Shown: positions 31,260 through 43,300 of the stretch, one piece after another
Layout of the letters: every line of letters begins with the position of its first letter
Numbering within the stretch: the first letter of the stretch is position 1
Origin: Brachypterus glaber
Taxonomy: Eukaryota > Arthropoda > Insecta > Coleoptera > Kateretidae
DNA length: 64,000 nucleotides
Direction of reading: 5' to 3'
Assembly: GCA_958510825.1 (NCBI GenBank)
Contig: OY294052.1
Span: 8,019,816 to 8,083,815 of the forward strand
Made by a program: the position numbers and the translations under genes
The notes under the pieces: model-generated
The model's database searches: none
What the model was told of the DNA's origin: nothing
Seen by the model: only the letters and a program-made list of their open reading frames with translations

Positions 31260-31542
31260 TTTTTAGTCAAGTAAAAAATTGTTCAGAATATACTTCCATT
31301 TACCAGTTGTCAACAAAAAATAACTGAGGACAAATCAAATTCTATTGGTTAAAAAATTGCCTGTAACGGTAACCCTTTGTTAATATGATATTCCACGTGT
31401 TAAAAGTTAGATTGCCATAAAATCAGGTTATAGACAAGGGCCAATCTTCCTACATTTTTCCTACCCTTGGCACATGCTGTCTTTAATGAGCGCTGTCCAC
31501 TGAGAGACTTCGTATATTCGTTACTATGACAACGGCGTCTAC

Positions 31543-31549
31543 TATAAAG
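31543..31549 (+). promoter_or_regulatory. TATA box of the likely GTPase-gene promoter
   Basis: TATAAAG at 31543 lies 32 bases before the A of TCATTC (31573-31578). This matches the insect initiator consensus TCAKTY with A+1 at 31575. The surrounding 350 bp are not repetitive and have more balanced base composition than their neighbours. Confidence 0.5.
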
Positions 31550-31574
31550 CTAGGCGTCGCGACGCTTAATTTTC

Positions 31575-31733
31575 ATTCAGTAACGCACCGGTTTCACGGA
31601 TCTTGCTCTAGAACTCTAAACATATCAGTGTTTGTGGTTTCGAAAAGTTATCTCGTGTTAACGGTTTTTACCAAAGGCTGTAACCATTATTTTGTGCAAA
31701 GTGTCCAGTGATTTCTTCACTGAATTTATTAAT
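31575..31733 (+). other. Probable non-coding first exon of the RERG-like gene
   Basis: The stretch from the predicted start site to a strong donor (AAT|GTAAGT at 31734) is 159 nt. It contains no ATG, as expected of a 5' leader. The first coding exon at 40337 has its own splice acceptor three bases before the ATG, so at least one upstream leader exon must exist. This is the best candidate, 8.6 kb away. The link is inferred. A different upstream exon, or a separate non-coding gene, remains possible. Confidence 0.45.
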
Positions 31734-31739
31734 GTAAGT

Positions 31740-32310
31740 ATTTTTTTTTTAATAAAATAAATATAAATAAGTAATAAAATTAAATTAATTCAATAGGACT
31801 ATTCATAGGAGCTCGCGGCACAATTTCAAATTTTTTTGTATCTTTTGTTAAAAAATTCAAAATTCCAAAGTCAATTCTTAAAAATATTGCAATTCAAACA
31901 CTCAAATTTTTAGTACAAATCCTTAAAAACCATTTATATACACTACACCATTAAATAGACTTTTACACTTTTTTCTCACACAGATATTTACATATTTTAT
32001 TTATGTTTTACTAACTTTATAATTATTTAGATTTAGTAGATTTTTTAGTTACTTTTATATACTTATTTTATATTATCCTATTAATTTAGTTATTGTTTAT
32101 TATTCCTTGTTTTTACAGACCAAAATGTTGGTAGGATGTTGTATATTTTTCTATATAATAAATATATATATACATTTATATTATAATTATATTGCTCAAA
32201 GATTAAATTTAGTCCAAAATAACTCATTTTATAGATCAAATTCTTAGTTTAGTATTAGTTATTGAGTAAAACAACTCTTAGTTTATATTCAAATAAGTAT
32301 TGAAGAAAAT
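31740..32310. other. Putative 5' intron sequence, no gene seen
   Basis: AT-rich sequence with no recognisable exon or repeat. Confidence 0.35.
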
Positions 32311-32652
32311 AGTTATTTATGGTACTAGTGGGTAAAGTAAGATATTGCCCATGAGAAAATTAATCTGCGAGGCGTCAGCCAAGCAGGTTAATTTTCGAGA
32401 GGGCAATATCGGTTTACCCATGAGTGCCATACAAGGTTTTATCCAATAAATAGCTTAGGAATTCATATTTTTATTAAAAATTTTAATGACATTTACAAGA
32501 AAATAATTTCACAAGTGACAGTTGAGTGGGTAATTTAAATAATTACCCACTCAATAAAGTAAAAGCCACGCGGGGGTTATTATTGAATTTATCTATTTAA
32601 AATAAAGCTGGTAATTGTCTTATTATCTGTATGTATTGGATAAAATAATTTT
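32311..32652 (+). repeat. Dispersed MITE-like repeat, inverted copy at 58410-58744
   Basis: About 340 bp recur in reverse orientation at 58410-58744. Internal palindromes are clear: GATATTGCCCATGAGAAAAT with TCGAGAGGGCAATATCGG, and GAGTGGGTAATTTAAATAATTACCCACTC. Non-coding. Confidence 0.75.
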
Positions 32653-32826
32653 AATTATTAACGATTTGCGTTTTTTATTAATCATTTTAATATACTGATT
32701 TTATGACAATAATCAATAAATTTAACACAAAGAACACTATCAAATGCTTAAACTAAATCAAAATATATCTTCAATTATTTTCCCTTTTTTCTTTATTTTC
32801 CAATTATAATAATTATTATAGTTTTA

Positions 32827-33550
32827 GTCCCATCAAATAATAAATATACACGGACTGATATTTTAAAGGGTCGTAGTGGATGGTAACAGAACAGTCCTGG
32901 TAGTTTTTCACAGGGTGATTAGTGTAAGGGGTGTTCGCTATGTTGAATTTTAGTGGTGAGTTGCTTAATATGCATCTTGCGATAAAAAAGCACATAAACA
33001 ATTTGTATACGGAGGAAATTTCCAATAATTTTTATTGAGATCATTTTTTTAATATGTAAATAACAATCGAGTTAATAGTCATATTGGAGATGATTTTTTT
33101 TTTTTAATTTTTTAGCCAAATTATTCATTGGACGATGATTATGGGCAAACTTGTACCTCTTGATATTCTCTATAAGTTATCTTATAAATTTTTATGGGTG
33201 CTGTAACCGTAACAAAAAAATTATGAAAATGCATGATATATAAAACTTATAGAGAATTTCAAGGGCTACAAGTTTGCTTATAACCACTTTTATCCTCCGA
33301 TGAATAATTTGGCTGGAAAATCGAACGAATCAATTTCACCCCCAACATGGCCATCTTTTACGTCAGATACATATTTAGCGAGATAAACGCACTCACCCCC
33401 AAAATTCAAGAAAGCGGACACTCCTTACGCAAATCACCCGGTAAAAAACTAATAGGAGTGTTCTGTTACTATACACAACTACCCTTTAAAATATCACCCT
33501 TATACACTTATTGCAATTTAACAAAGGAATTTCTCGTTATTTGACTGGAC
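32827..33550 (+). mobile_element. Foldback MITE, GTCCAGTCAAATA family, copy 1
   Basis: Right end CGTTATTTGACTGGAC at 33550; left end degraded (GTCCCATCAAATAATA at 32827). Inner mirrored blocks: GATATTTTAAAGGG/CCCTTTAAAATATC and CCAAATTATTCATTGGA/CGATGAATAATTTGG. Related element at 36255-36913. Confidence 0.7.
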
Positions 33551-36254
33551 TATTTACAAAACTAAGAAAAGCGTTGTATGTTGATATTTTAAAATTTCTT
33601 CATGACTTATTTTCTTTTGAATTTTTTTGTGCATACTACAGATTGTGATCCACACTGCTTATTTTTAGACTAATATTTTCATTAAAAATCATGACATTTA
33701 TTATAACATAAACATATTACTAATAAGTTATTAGTAATCGATCATAAATAAAAATTTACTTATATATTACGTGTCTTAATGATTTAATAAGGATGTTATA
33801 CGCATTTAAAAAGTTGTATTTATTTGTGATTACAAATTGTATTATAATTTACAATACACGCTGTAGGTAATGTGTTATGATTTTCTTAAAATTAGAAAAC
33901 TAGGGCTTTTTGCCTTTTAAGGCCTTAATTAGTTTTTCTTTAGATGAAAAAAAACAACAAATATTTTAAACGATTTTTTAAGCAAGAATTTACATCTGTT
34001 ATTTTGTAAGCCACGAACTTTGGCAGTGGTCCATCATACTTTACATTTTTTTTTAATTGAAGTTTTTTAGTGTGATTAATTTTGCTCAACTTTTGCATAT
34101 TTTCAAAAAAAAATAAATCATTATCTACGATCTTCTTGTATTAGTTTGGAATTTTAGTAAATTTACCTAGTTTTTTTTAATTTAGTTAAAATTTCTTGGT
34201 ATTTATATTGATAAAAAGCTGAAGTGGAATACAAACTGTCTTGTTTCATAATTTCTCTAACTTATAACTATAATAGTTTTGCGAATCGCTTATTACGTAT
34301 GGCATAATAGCTTGGGATAATTGAGCAGTATTTTTTTGTTTTATTTTATATTTGTATTTATATTCCTTTTGAAATTATTAATTTTGTTATTTTATTATTA
34401 TAAATTAACCGCAACAATTTATATATGAAGGTGAATATCATAGTGAATATGAAGAAGAAAATCTAAGATTACTACGCACATCTGTATATCTGTATATCTC
34501 GGAAATAATTAAAAGGATCTAATTTAATAAAACACCCTGTATAATCAATTTTTATTAAATTAAAATTAACTCTTATAAGCAATAGTCGGCGTAAACTCAG
34601 TTATGACAGTCCAAACGTTGAAAATAAACACAGAAACATAGGCTTACGGAATAATTTTGCCAAATTATGAGGAAAATTTTTATAAAGGTCACTAAATAGA
34701 AACATTTGACGACTAATTTGTTACACACAACGATATTGATTATACATATTAACTATAGATATGTATATCTATATATCTGTGTTTTTCAAAGAAAAAACCG
34801 ACATTCGATTTTTATCTTTTAAGAATACGAAAGTTTTTCATTTTTATTTATCGATAACTTTTTTTCCCACCTTACTCGTTTAAATGGAATCATTAAAAAA
34901 ATCAAGACAAAAAGAAATAAAAATGTAAATATTTAAAACCTCTCGTCAACGCTAGGGTCGACGTGGCGCCTATGCGAGTACTGGAAATTCGCCGAGTACT
35001 GGTTATAAGTTTTAGTCATTTATACCGGTATGTTTTACATGGTTGTTGTTGGGGCAACTAGATCAATAATTATAAATTAATAATTAACTAAAATTAAAAT
35101 TATTAGTTCCGGCTGCTGCATATATTTATTTTTGCAGTACAAAGGTCATATTTGTAATTAACTGAAAATGTATTTACTTATCATTAATATATTCAGTTAA
35201 AAGCATTTAATATATTTAAAATCAATTAAACAAATTTTAAGTTTGACCTTTACATTTCAATCAATTGTTTTATTTACTTAAATAAATATATGTGTAAGGT
35301 CATAAGCATTTATTTAACTAAAAATTAATTAAAATGTTGAATAAAAAAAGCTTAATTAAGGTTTCAACCAATTTTAAAAGCTTTTTTATCACGGGATACA
35401 ATTATTTACTTAAGGAACAAACAGAAACAAGCACCTGTGCTAAAAAATCTAACTACAAAAAAATATGCATAATAAAACATTTAAAATTTCTCTGATTTTC
35501 CGTTTCTTGATAATAACGATCATTGTTTTCAAAAATTATATCAAAAGGCCGAAACGTGGGTGAATCAAATTTAAGGACTGTCTGATACCGAATTCATAAA
35601 AAAATCTATGGATTTATTTGATTTTCCGGTATATTTCTGATGATAACTATCAATATTATCGAAACATGGTATTTATATAGCCTATATTACTCGCATAATG
35701 AAGAAAAATCTTTTAACGCATAAATTTTATAAATCGGCCTAGTAGTTTAGGCTCTAGATGAGAACAAACAAACATACATACATACATATAACACCTTGAA
35801 AACATAACCCACCTCTAGCGTTGCTGTAGTCAGGTATTGAGTTATTAAGTCTCAAACATATGGTTTAAATTTGCAAAAAATCCATCCGCAGTTTAACCGG
35901 ATTTAATAAACATATAACATATATAAATATGTTAACATATGATAAGAGGCTCGGAATTTCCTATATATTTTCCAAAAAAAAATTAAAGGTCAACGACTCT
36001 TTATTGGAATGTAAAAAAATAAAAATATATTTGTATTCTTAAAACTATACCCAAAACATTTACTGTTATTATTAATATTATTATTTTTCACAGCGTGTCT
36101 AGAAAAGCTAAGATGCTAAGGATATTTTTTGACCTTACACTAATTGAAAAAAAAAACAATTGATTATTGTTCATGCTGAGTACATATGGAAGCACTCAAA
36201 CTTCATTGTTTTGTTTGATTCTGTGTGTGGCTTTTTATTCGCGGTTTCTCTGTA
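33551..36254. other. Gene-free AT-rich stretch
   Basis: About 2.7 kb with no supported exon. A fragment ACACCCTGTATAATC near 34530 looks like one end of a CAGGGTG-type element. The rest is unassigned and, if the gene model is right, lies within the first intron of the GTPase gene. Confidence 0.35.
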
Positions 36255-36913
36255 GTCCAGTCAAATAACGAGGCATGTTGAAATTGTAATAAATGCACAC
36301 GGGCTGATATTTTAAAGGGTAATAGTGGGTAGTAACAGAACACTCCTGTTTGTTTTTCACCGGGTGATTTGCGTAACGGGTGTTCGCTATCTTTTAGAGG
36401 TGAGTGCGGTTATCTCGTTAAATATGCATCTTACGATAAAAATGCATAAAACCAATTTTGTTAAGGAGAAAATTTCCAAAAATGTTTGTTTGGATCATTT
36501 TCTTAAAATAATAATAATACTAACAATTGAGTTATAAGTGGCCATGTTGGGGGTGTAATTAGTTTTTTCAGGAAAATTATTCATCGGAAGATAAAAGAGT
36601 TGCACCCTCTGGAACCGTACCAAAATAATATATGAAGAATTTCAAGAGCTACAAGTTTATAAGCAAACGTTTGCTTATAACCAATTTTATTCAACGATGA
36701 ATAATTTGGCTGAAAAATCGAAAAAACCATTTTCACTTCCAAAAGTTATTTGTGAATAAAATAAAAAAAAGATCTTTTAAAATTCAAGATAGCCCTTAAG
36801 CTAACCACCCGATGAATAACTAACAGGAGCGTTCTGTTACTACCCTTTAAAATATCAGCCCGTGTTTATTTACTGCAATTTTAACATAGGAATTCCTCGT
36901 TATTTGACTGGAC
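36255..36913 (+). mobile_element. Foldback MITE, GTCCAGTCAAATA family, copy 2
   Basis: A 659-bp element with clean terminal inverted repeats: GTCCAGTCAAATAACGAGG at the left and CCTCGTTATTTGACTGGAC at the right. Inner blocks CGGGCTGATATTTTAAAGGG and its complement, and TTACGCAAATCACC-type sequence, match copy 1. Confidence 0.85.
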
Positions 36914-38559
36914 ATATCTCATACTATGGTATCGTTGAGAATTTCAAATACCAGAGCGGTTATTTTGAGAACATACGGGACCGGACTAGGCGCCAAAAAC
37001 TACATGTGGGCGACATCACCGACGCTTAATAACATTCAATATTGAAATATTTTGCTAAAATAAGCCATAGTTAACATGAAAGTAAAAGCTTCCTGTATCA
37101 TTAACAAGTTTTGCAACCAAACTAAATAGCAAAATCATTATGAAATGCTAGTTAAAGCGTTAACAAAAAGAATATTTTCATGGCTTAGTTCTAAAAGAGC
37201 CAATGTCAAAAATTTTGAATGGATACACTAAGTCAAACACTGGAATTTTAGCAGTTTAACAGAAATTTTTATTGAAAACACACATCGGCCCTCGTCGCTT
37301 AAAGTCTAAATTTATCTCACAAGCACTGACATTGGCTTGTTTAGGTTATATAGATCTGAAAAAAACTAGTGCATAAAAGTTTTATCTAATTTATACTATA
37401 ACTAAAACAGTAATAGTTCTGTAAACCGAGTAAAGGTGAGTCGAGCAAAGTAGTTTTGACCGCAAACAATGTTTTCTAGACACTATAAGTAATAAGGGAA
37501 AATTTATTTAATAACAAGTTGTAAATGTTATTTACAATTTGATAGAAATCATACATACATAATGTATAATCCTTAAGAAAGCTACCTGGTAAAATGTTTA
37601 TTTATTCAATTTTAAATGAGGAAAACATGTTTAAACCAAATTTATGAATAATAAAATAAGTAACTATAAACGGTATAAAAATGCCATCTATACTTTATTT
37701 GGAAACGTACATTTTTTTTGGTTTTAAAAATAAAACGTTACAGGTTATTCATATATCAGCTGCGCGGTACGTATAATTGGAATACCTAAGAGTCTGACTT
37801 CCTGAATGCTTCACCGTTTAATAATCTTGACGCCGCTTTTTTATTTTGTCAACAACTTTTATTTCTATACTATATATACCAAAGTGATAACATTTTAAGG
37901 TATGTGTTATGTATACCAATATATCAATTTAATAGTAAAACTTTTAACAGTTTTAAAAAACAAAAATCTATAACTTAAAACGTTCTATTGTACAAGTTAA
38001 GCAAAATATTGATAACATTAAAATGTTTCAAGCATATATGCAATATAATACTTTTATCATTTTCAAATAAAAGCATTATAAGTACCATATATAAAGAATT
38101 GAACTATATTCTTTTTAACAGTTTTTTCAAAAACATATAATGGTCAACACTACTAGTATCCTTCTAACTTTAATTTTTGATTTAAAATTTCGTTTATTTT
38201 TTTATTTTTTTTTCGACAAAGCTGTTTCTTTCATCAAGTTTTTGAAGCAATTTTTAAGTTTAACACAAATCTTGGCAATCAAGAAGGTAATAAATAATAT
38301 TTTTAGCGGCGCCAGAGGATTAACTCTTAGACACTTTTTTGTAGGTCGAAAGGTAATTTTATTGGAAGATAAAGGACAGTTTTATTAGGCATTAAATTAA
38401 AAGGCAGACACGTGTCGGATTTAGTTGGAATTATTGTTCTTCCTTACGGGCTTTCTAAATTAATTAATTAATTAATTACCTGAAAAGTACTTTGGTAATT
38501 TAGCATTAAAATTTTAATTTAGTTAATTACACCTAAAGTGAGGACTTTTACAAGTAGAT
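36914..38559. other. Gene-free AT-rich stretch
   Basis: No exon supported. The open frame at 38140-38388 is phenylalanine/leucine-rich and looks like chance AT-rich coding. A (TTAA)n run lies at about 38457-38478. Confidence 0.35.
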
Positions 38560-38981
38560 ACACTGTAAAAATAAAATGAATATTCAGTTACATATGCATA
38601 GGGAATCCGAAGTTATTATCCTATACAGATGTAGTTTAATTTTTGTTAAAAACACGTAACATTTTATGTCGGTCCCTTAATATTAAAGTACGTGACTTTA
38701 GAACTATAGTGTTTTTAACAAAAATTAAAGTACATTTGTATAGGATCATAACTTCCAATCCATTTGTAACTGAATATTTAGTTACATATGGATAGGAATT
38801 TATGATCCTATACAAGTGTACTTTAATTTTTGTTAAAAACACTATAGTTCTAATGTCACGTACTTTAACATTTAAGGACGGACATGGAATGTTGTGTGTT
38901 TTTAACAAAAATTAAAGCACAATTGTATGGGACAATAACTTCGGATTTGTAACTGAATATTCAGTTTACTTTTTACGGTGT
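38560..38981. mobile_element. Multi-palindrome MITE with ACACYGTAAAA ends
   Basis: The left end ACACTGTAAAAATAAAATGA is mirrored by the right end ...AGTTTACTTTTTACGGTGT. The interior is a chain of alternating inverted copies of TAACTGAATATTCAGTTAC, ATCCTATACA.. and TTTTTAACAAAAATTAAAG, so it can fold in several ways. It is flanked on each side by AGAT, a possible 4-bp duplication. Partial relatives lie in intron 2 of the secreted-protein gene. Confidence 0.75.
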
Positions 38982-40336
38982 AGATTAGTATTTATTATTT
39001 ATTAATTGATATCATACAGAAGCTCCATATATAATTTTTGTTATTATTTAAATCAAGTACATTTACACGATTCAAATATTAACCTCTTGGTCTAAGCAAG
39101 ATACATATTTAATTTAAAACATGCAAAACATTTGACTTAAGTAATTAACATGCTTGCGAATATAGAAACATTTGATCTGAATATAACGTACTTTACCTTT
39201 TTACTCTGTGTTGAAAACGTTTAAAAAAATATAAATAATAAATACATTTCCTTATAAAGATTAGTTAAAGTTATATATTTATTTTAATTCATGTGTACAC
39301 AATTATTGTGCAGGTGATTTGTTAAAAAAATCAAACAATAAATTATACACGTACCACAATTGAAGGTTGATTTGCTACAAATAGTTTGCCACTATTATAT
39401 AGCATATGTGCCAAATTATCTTTCAACAAATTTATAAATTAAGATATTCATTAAAAATTTATATTTTATGATGAATTATAATACAATAAACGTCACTTTT
39501 TTCGTATAAAGTTAGTAAAAATCATTTTTAAGACAACCATACAGAAACTATATTAGTTTAGTGCTCATTTTTTTAAAGAGTGGGGTCAGTTTCGTACATA
39601 AGTATGTACGTATATATGCGCATATATGTATGTAACGAAAGTAAAAAAGACGTTTTCTTAGGCAACTACATGTACAATAAACATTTAAATAATGACATTT
39701 ACTTGATAGTAGTGTAACCTCAAAACAGCAAGACATAATTTTTATTCTGTTAAAAATTGTGAATCTTTAATATACATATATTAGATTCAAATATAGAAGA
39801 GGTTAACGATTTAACGCATAAAAATTAACGTACATAATATAAATTTAATACTACTTAAAGAGTAAAAAATATATACTTAAATAATTTAAAGCAAAACAAA
39901 GAACATAAAAATAAAAAAATTTGACCATATTGTATGCATATAAAGAAAGTATATCATATATCAAAAAATATTCTTTGAAACATATAAAGTATTTGCATTG
40001 GCTCCAAATGAATTGTAAACAAAAATTCATTAAACATAATCTTTGTTTTAAATTTTCAACGGTGTTTAACTTCTTTTCACATATTTTTCATGATCAAGAT
40101 AATAATAATATTATTCCAGCACTTAATAATGTGCAGGAATAAACAACTTTTAAATTCTTTTGACATTTCAGTCATAACAATACCAAAAACAATAATCACG
40201 CATTTAATAAATGGTTTTGTAGGATTTTTGGTAATTGATCTAATCACTTTTTTCGGAATAAACATAGATAACTACTATTAATAGCTACTGATATGAATTT
40301 GTAATTAATATTTATCTTTTTTTTTTTTTTTTTCAG
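38982..40336. other. Gene-free AT-rich stretch before the first coding exon
   Basis: No supported exon. A long T tract (about 16 T) and CAG at 40320-40336 form the splice acceptor of the first coding exon of the GTPase gene. Confidence 0.4.
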
Positions 40337-40339
40337 AAA

Positions 40340-43300
40340 ATGAAACCTGAAGATAAAAGCAGTTTACCAAAAGTCCGAGTTGCTGTAATTGGAAAATCCA
40401 ATGTTGGAAAATCAGGTAATTATCAACCTATAGACCAATATCGAATAGTATTCTATATTTTTGGATCAATGGCTCCAGAATATCACTAGTAATGATAATT
40501 TTACTACGCGCATAAAACGAACCATGGGCTTCACTTTTTATTTAACAAAATGTTACAAAATCGGGAAGAAATTTTTTATTCTCCTTTTCGTTCATATTTC
40601 TCTGGAACTATTGATTTCAGACAAATATTAAAGAGGAAAAAAAGTTTTGTAATTGAGTTTTATACATGATAAAATGTAATGTAAAAATCACAAAAAGGGG
40701 GAAAAACTCGAGCTTTTTTTGTCATTTATTTTTTATTTTTTGTGGTGTCACTGAGTGTTAATTGGTTAACTGGTTTATTTTCGGGATGAGTTCTAGGTGC
40801 TTGTCCCATTAGTACCCAGCTTTTTTTATTCCAATTTTTATGTAAATTTTTGGTTCAAATCAGTGATACCACTTGGTTTCTCTGGTCGTTAATGGATTAT
40901 GACCAGTATTCATAAAGGTCAAACTAGTCTATCCTATATTTATATCTTTTATTTATTTCTTTTTTTTTTAATCAACTTAAGGCACATATTTTATCGTGTT
41001 TTTTTTTTCACTCGAGTTAGGTTTTCCTTAGATACCATTTTTTAAATTGCGAATAGAGAACAACCGCTTGAGCTTTGATGTCTCAGTTTTTTCATATTCT
41101 TGGTATACAACCAAGGAGTGTTAGTTATAATGGCTCACAGTTTACATCCTTATACTTTTTGAAGTTTTTAAAGATTTAATTTATGTTGTACAAATTGCAC
41201 AGTTAAAGAAACTTTCTCATGTAACAAAACCCATCTAATTTTTGTTTTTGGATAGAAAGTATAATGTATTAATATATGTCTATTAAGCAAATTGCCAACA
41301 TTCTTTCCAAAAACACTTGCCAACGATGAAAAGTATTACACAATCATACAGAGAGAGCATTGAAACAATTGATTATATATGTACATAAACATATATCTAT
41401 AATATTTATAAAAATGTATTAATATATTTGTTTCCTTTTGTTTCAGCGCTAACCGTTAGATATTTAACTAGAAGATTTATTGGCGAATACAGAAGTAATA
41501 TAGGTAAGTTAAATAAAAAAATATTTATAAACTAATCGCTAGGCTGTTTTCGTTTTGTTAAAGAATTTCCTATTTGAAGTTTCCTGCTTAATTTTCTATC
41601 GGTCGTAAAAAATGACCTTCGCCATTAGTACGTGTATGAAAAATACTTGAAAATATAAACAATAATTGTTATGTGTATACGAGAAAACCATGTTTTCAAC
41701 CATGTTTTCTTTAGGTTATTATTGTAACTTTTCAGTGGTGTGATTAAAATAGTGCGACATTCCAATTTTTACATCGCTAAGCCAAATATTTTCTATTTCG
41801 AATCTTGTTTTTCATGTTTTATTTTATTTTTCATTATAAGAATATTTTTACTATTGTATAAGTAAGCACATTTAGTTACATTCACTGAGATTTTCTTTTA
41901 CCCTATTACATAACGAAAAATTTTGTGTTTTTTGAACCCCTAGCAATTTAGTTATTAAATACAAGTTGTTACATTTACATTAACAGAACAATGTTATGTT
42001 TTTCTGTGCCGATTTGTATGCAATAACTAAAGTTGAAGAGGTTGACATATACAAAACTGTTTGGTATTTAGTACGGTAACTAAATTATCAGTGTTATATT
42101 TATTATAAAATTAAAAATAGTAATTATTTTTATAGAGATATAAAAAAAATTTAGGTGAAGATACCTGGCGCCAAAAGTTGACATTTATATTAAAGAAATA
42201 AATCCAGACAAATTCTATAATTTGTTTCTCATTTTTCAAAGGTTCTATTTTTAAACTATAAAATCATTCATTTAAAATTAAAATCCAAATTAAAAATAAC
42301 TAATTTCCTAATAATTATATATTCAGAAGACAAAGAAATATCCCCCAATTTTACAAACAAATAATATTATGTATGTTTAAACGAAATTTTAATATTAAAG
42401 TTTTCCTTGAAATTTTATTTTATCCTCTGTTTATTATCATTTTATATGTTTATTTAATTTAATATTTTACTATATCATCTTTTCAAGAATTATCAATGAA
42501 CGATATTGTAGTAAATACTTATGAATGACTTTAAACTTTATGGAATTTGACTTTTATTTTTTTTTGTATAAAAAGTTCGTTTTATTGAAATTTCAAACAT
42601 TGTTATACTTTGAAGTGGAAATTAATGTTCGACCTTTTATAAAATCGTCATATCATTTAAAAACAAAAGTACATAGTCTGAAACATTTAAAATTAATGTT
42701 AAATTTGGTCAGTGATTAATAAGAGTTGTTTAAATGTATCACATAACAATGAACAATTAATAATTTTAATATTTAAGTATATTTGTTGATACTAAGGTCT
42801 ATTTAATGTTAAAGTCCAGTGATGTTCTAATCCTTATTACAAGTACATCATATATTTAGATGCGGTGCGAGTAAATTTACCAAAACACCTTTGTGATGAA
42901 ACGTTTTTCCCAAAATATTTCATTCAAACTTCTTGGGACGGGAAAATAAAAATCAAAATTATTTCAGCTTGTTTCTTTTTGTGATCAGAGTTACTGAATA
43001 TGGATTTCCTAGTATATTCCTGCACCTGCAGGCTAATAACGAACCGGATAGATATCTATCCTGCATTCTGCCAATTTATTCTATGCCAATTTATTTTACG
43101 CCAATTGGTCTTATGCCTATATGTAATATATAGCACAAATTAGGTTAACTAGATGCGAATACCTTTAAATGGTTTATAAAAGGTCCTCGCATATTGCTAT
43201 GACAACAATTTTCTTTAGAATCAATAAATTTAAATTAATGATATTATAAATAATAATATTATTTATTTTTATTATTATTGTTTTATTTGAAAATCTTGAG

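Noticed and set aside
39921..40281. Several overlapping open frames on both strands before the GTPase gene
   Set aside because: Low-complexity isoleucine/lysine/asparagine-rich translations of AT-rich DNA. The real exon begins at the acceptor at 40336.
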